Shown here: in pieces, positions 63,032 to 64,000 of the stretch
How positions within the stretch are numbered: the first letter of the stretch is position 1
Layout of the letters: the number at the start of each line of letters is the position of its first letter
Origin: DASQUK01 sp963813485
GTDB lineage: Bacteria > Actinomycetota > Acidimicrobiia > Acidimicrobiales > VFJN01
NCBI GenBank assembly: GCA_963813485.1
Contig: CAWEZE010000013.1
Location: forward strand, 124,001-188,000
Length of the DNA: 64,000 nucleotides
Direction of reading: 5' to 3'
The notes under the pieces: model-generated
Told to the model about the DNA's origin: nothing
Database searches by the model: none
Seen by the model: only the letters and a program-made list of their open reading frames with translations
Program-made: the position numbers and the translations under genes

Positions 63032-64000
63032 TCATTGGCCCAGCCGGTCCAACAACTCAGCGACACTGCTGCTCTCGGCCATCAACTTACCCACGTGTGC
63101 TTCGGTTCCACGTGTCGGGTCCATCATGGGCACCCGCCGGAGCGGATCGCCACCGACGTCGAACACCATCGAGTCCCAGTTGGCGGCCACGATCTGCGGC
63201 GCCCAGCGCTGCAGGCACACACCCCGGAAGTATGCCCGTGTGTCGTTCGGCGGCTCGGTCACTGCCCGCTCCACCTCGTCGTCGGTGGTCAGCCGCTCCA
63301 GGCCGACGCGTGAGGCCAGGCTGCGTTCCGGCCGCAGGTCGTGGTACTGCAGGTCCATGGCGGCCAGCCGCGCGTCATCCCAGCGGAGATCGTGCTTGGC
63401 GCGGTAGCCGTCGATGAGCCGGTACTTGGCCGCCCAGTCGACCTGCCGGACCACTGACGCCGGGTCGGTCTCGAGACCGGCGAGCACCTGCTCCCAAAGG
63501 CGCAGCACCTCGGGGCCGACCTCCGGCGGACCGATGCAGTCCAGGCCGTGCTCCTCGGCGTACTTCTTGGCCCGGTCGAGGTACTCCCACTGGATCTCGA
63601 CCGCGGTCATCGTGGTGCCGTCGGCCAGGTCGAGGGGCTGCCGCAGCGACAGGTCGTGCGACACCCGGCGCAGCGCCGCCACCGGCGTCGCCAGGGTCAG
63701 GTCACGCGGCAGGAACTCGTCCTCGATCATCGACAGCACCAGCGCCGTGGTGCCCACCTTGAGGAACGTGGCGACCTCGCACAGGTTGGCGTCGCCGACG
63801 ATCACGTGCAGCCGCCGGTAGCGCTGGGCGTCCGCGTGGGGCTCGTCGCGGGTGTTGACGATCGGCCGTTTGAGCGTGGTCTCCAGGCCCACCTCCTCCT
63901 CGAAGAAGTCGGCACGCTGGGTCAGCTGGAAGGGGACGTCGTCGGACGTCAGGCCCGCGACCTCCGTGCCCACCTTGCCGGCGCCGGTGAACACCTGGCG
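63032..64000 (-). CDS. dop: Pup deamidase/depupylase Dop (5' end outside the window)
   Basis: Partial gene; the stop is at 63032 and the start lies beyond 64000. The visible 320 residues match the PafA/Dop superfamily: GAGKVGTEVAGLTSDDVPFQ, RPIVNTRDEPHADAQRYRRL, HVIVGDANLCEVATFLKVGT, CLQRWAPQIVAANWDSMVFD and VGGDPLRRVPMMDPTRGTEA. The last two stretches distinguish it from PafA at 59023. Because Pup ends in Glu, its deamidase step is unnecessary here, and its role should be removing Pup from targets. Confidence 0.93.
   Translation of the reverse strand, partial: RQVFTGAGKVGTEVAGLTSDDVPFQLTQRADFFEEEVGLETTLKRPIVNTRDEPHADAQRYRRLHVIVGDANLCEVATFLKVGTTALVLSMIEDEFLPRDLTLATPVAALRRVSHDLSLRQPLDLADGTTMTAVEIQWEYLDRAKKYAEEHGLDCIGPPEVGPEVLRLWEQVLAGLETDPASVVRQVDWAAKYRLIDGYRAKHDLRWDDARLAAMDLQYHDLRPERSLASRVGLERLTTDDEVERAVTEPPNDTRAYFRGVCLQRWAPQIVAANWDSMVFDVGGDPLRRVPMMDPTRGTEAHVGKLMAESSSVAELLDRLGQ

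Overview
The window is high-GC DNA from an actinobacterium. The markers are a complete Pup-proteasome locus (dop, pup, prcB, prcA, pafA, pafB, pafC), a GarA-type FHA protein beside an FtsR-type MerR regulator, an F420-type luciferase-like oxidoreductase and a KstR steroid regulon. The gene orders are those known from Mycobacterium, but the sequences are diverged and there are no mycobacterial cell-wall genes. A lineage such as Acidimicrobiia is my inference, not something the sequence proves. I found no rRNA, tRNA, CRISPR array, insertion sequence or prophage, and no gene-free stretch longer than 300 bases.

Layout. 1-2.5 kb: a nucleotidyltransferase/phosphomannomutase-like fusion. 2.6-18.8 kb: the glycine cleavage block (gcvH, garA-like, two merR genes, a bifunctional nuclease, gcvT, gcvP behind a glycine riboswitch), interrupted by a cyclopropane synthase, a small catabolic group, an unusual repeat/hairpin region and a four-gene ABC-2 exporter. 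19-22.5 kb: a divergent steroid-type locus, with an F420 oxidoreductase and a frameshifted DivIVA-like coiled coil facing a KshA-like Rieske oxygenase; a KstR-type operator lies between them. 22.7-26.6 kb: a two-component system, a short-chain dehydrogenase and a divergent QueA-like protein. 26.7-32.8 kb: a steroid/acyl-CoA operon on the minus strand (two OB-fold proteins, two thiolase-like proteins, a hydroxysteroid-type dehydrogenase), a zinc alcohol dehydrogenase and kstR, with further KstR-type boxes. 32.9-47.3 kb: mixed housekeeping and accessory genes (ABC1 kinase, HelD-like ATPase, Rrf2 regulator, TrmO, crotonase, Nudix, GNAT, DUF4193, double-ThyX protein, M20 hydrolase, MDR oxidoreductase). 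47.3-64 kb: helY-tatC-tatA, a membrane nucleotide cyclase, a signal peptidase, then the pafBC/proteasome genes. dop runs off the right edge.

How the genes work together. Three KstR-type palindromes tie the 19-32 kb genes into one putative steroid-catabolic regulon that includes its own repressor. The glycine genes pair with GarA, which in Mycobacterium adjusts 2-oxoglutarate and glutamate flux, and gcvP is under a glycine riboswitch. PafBC, the proteasome, HelY and Tat form a protein and nucleic-acid quality-control and export neighbourhood.

The most unusual feature is a set of tiny reading frames, 5 to 43 codons long, that bridge neighbouring genes. Most start on the stop codon of one gene (ATGA or GTGA) and end on the start codon of the next. 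They fall into two sequence families, beginning MSERP/MSERA and M(S/N)RLRP, and recur at the ABC exporter, queA-like, GNAT, lipid-kinase-like, pafC and pafA junctions and at the left edge. They look like a dispersed translational-coupling linker or a junction-targeted repeat.
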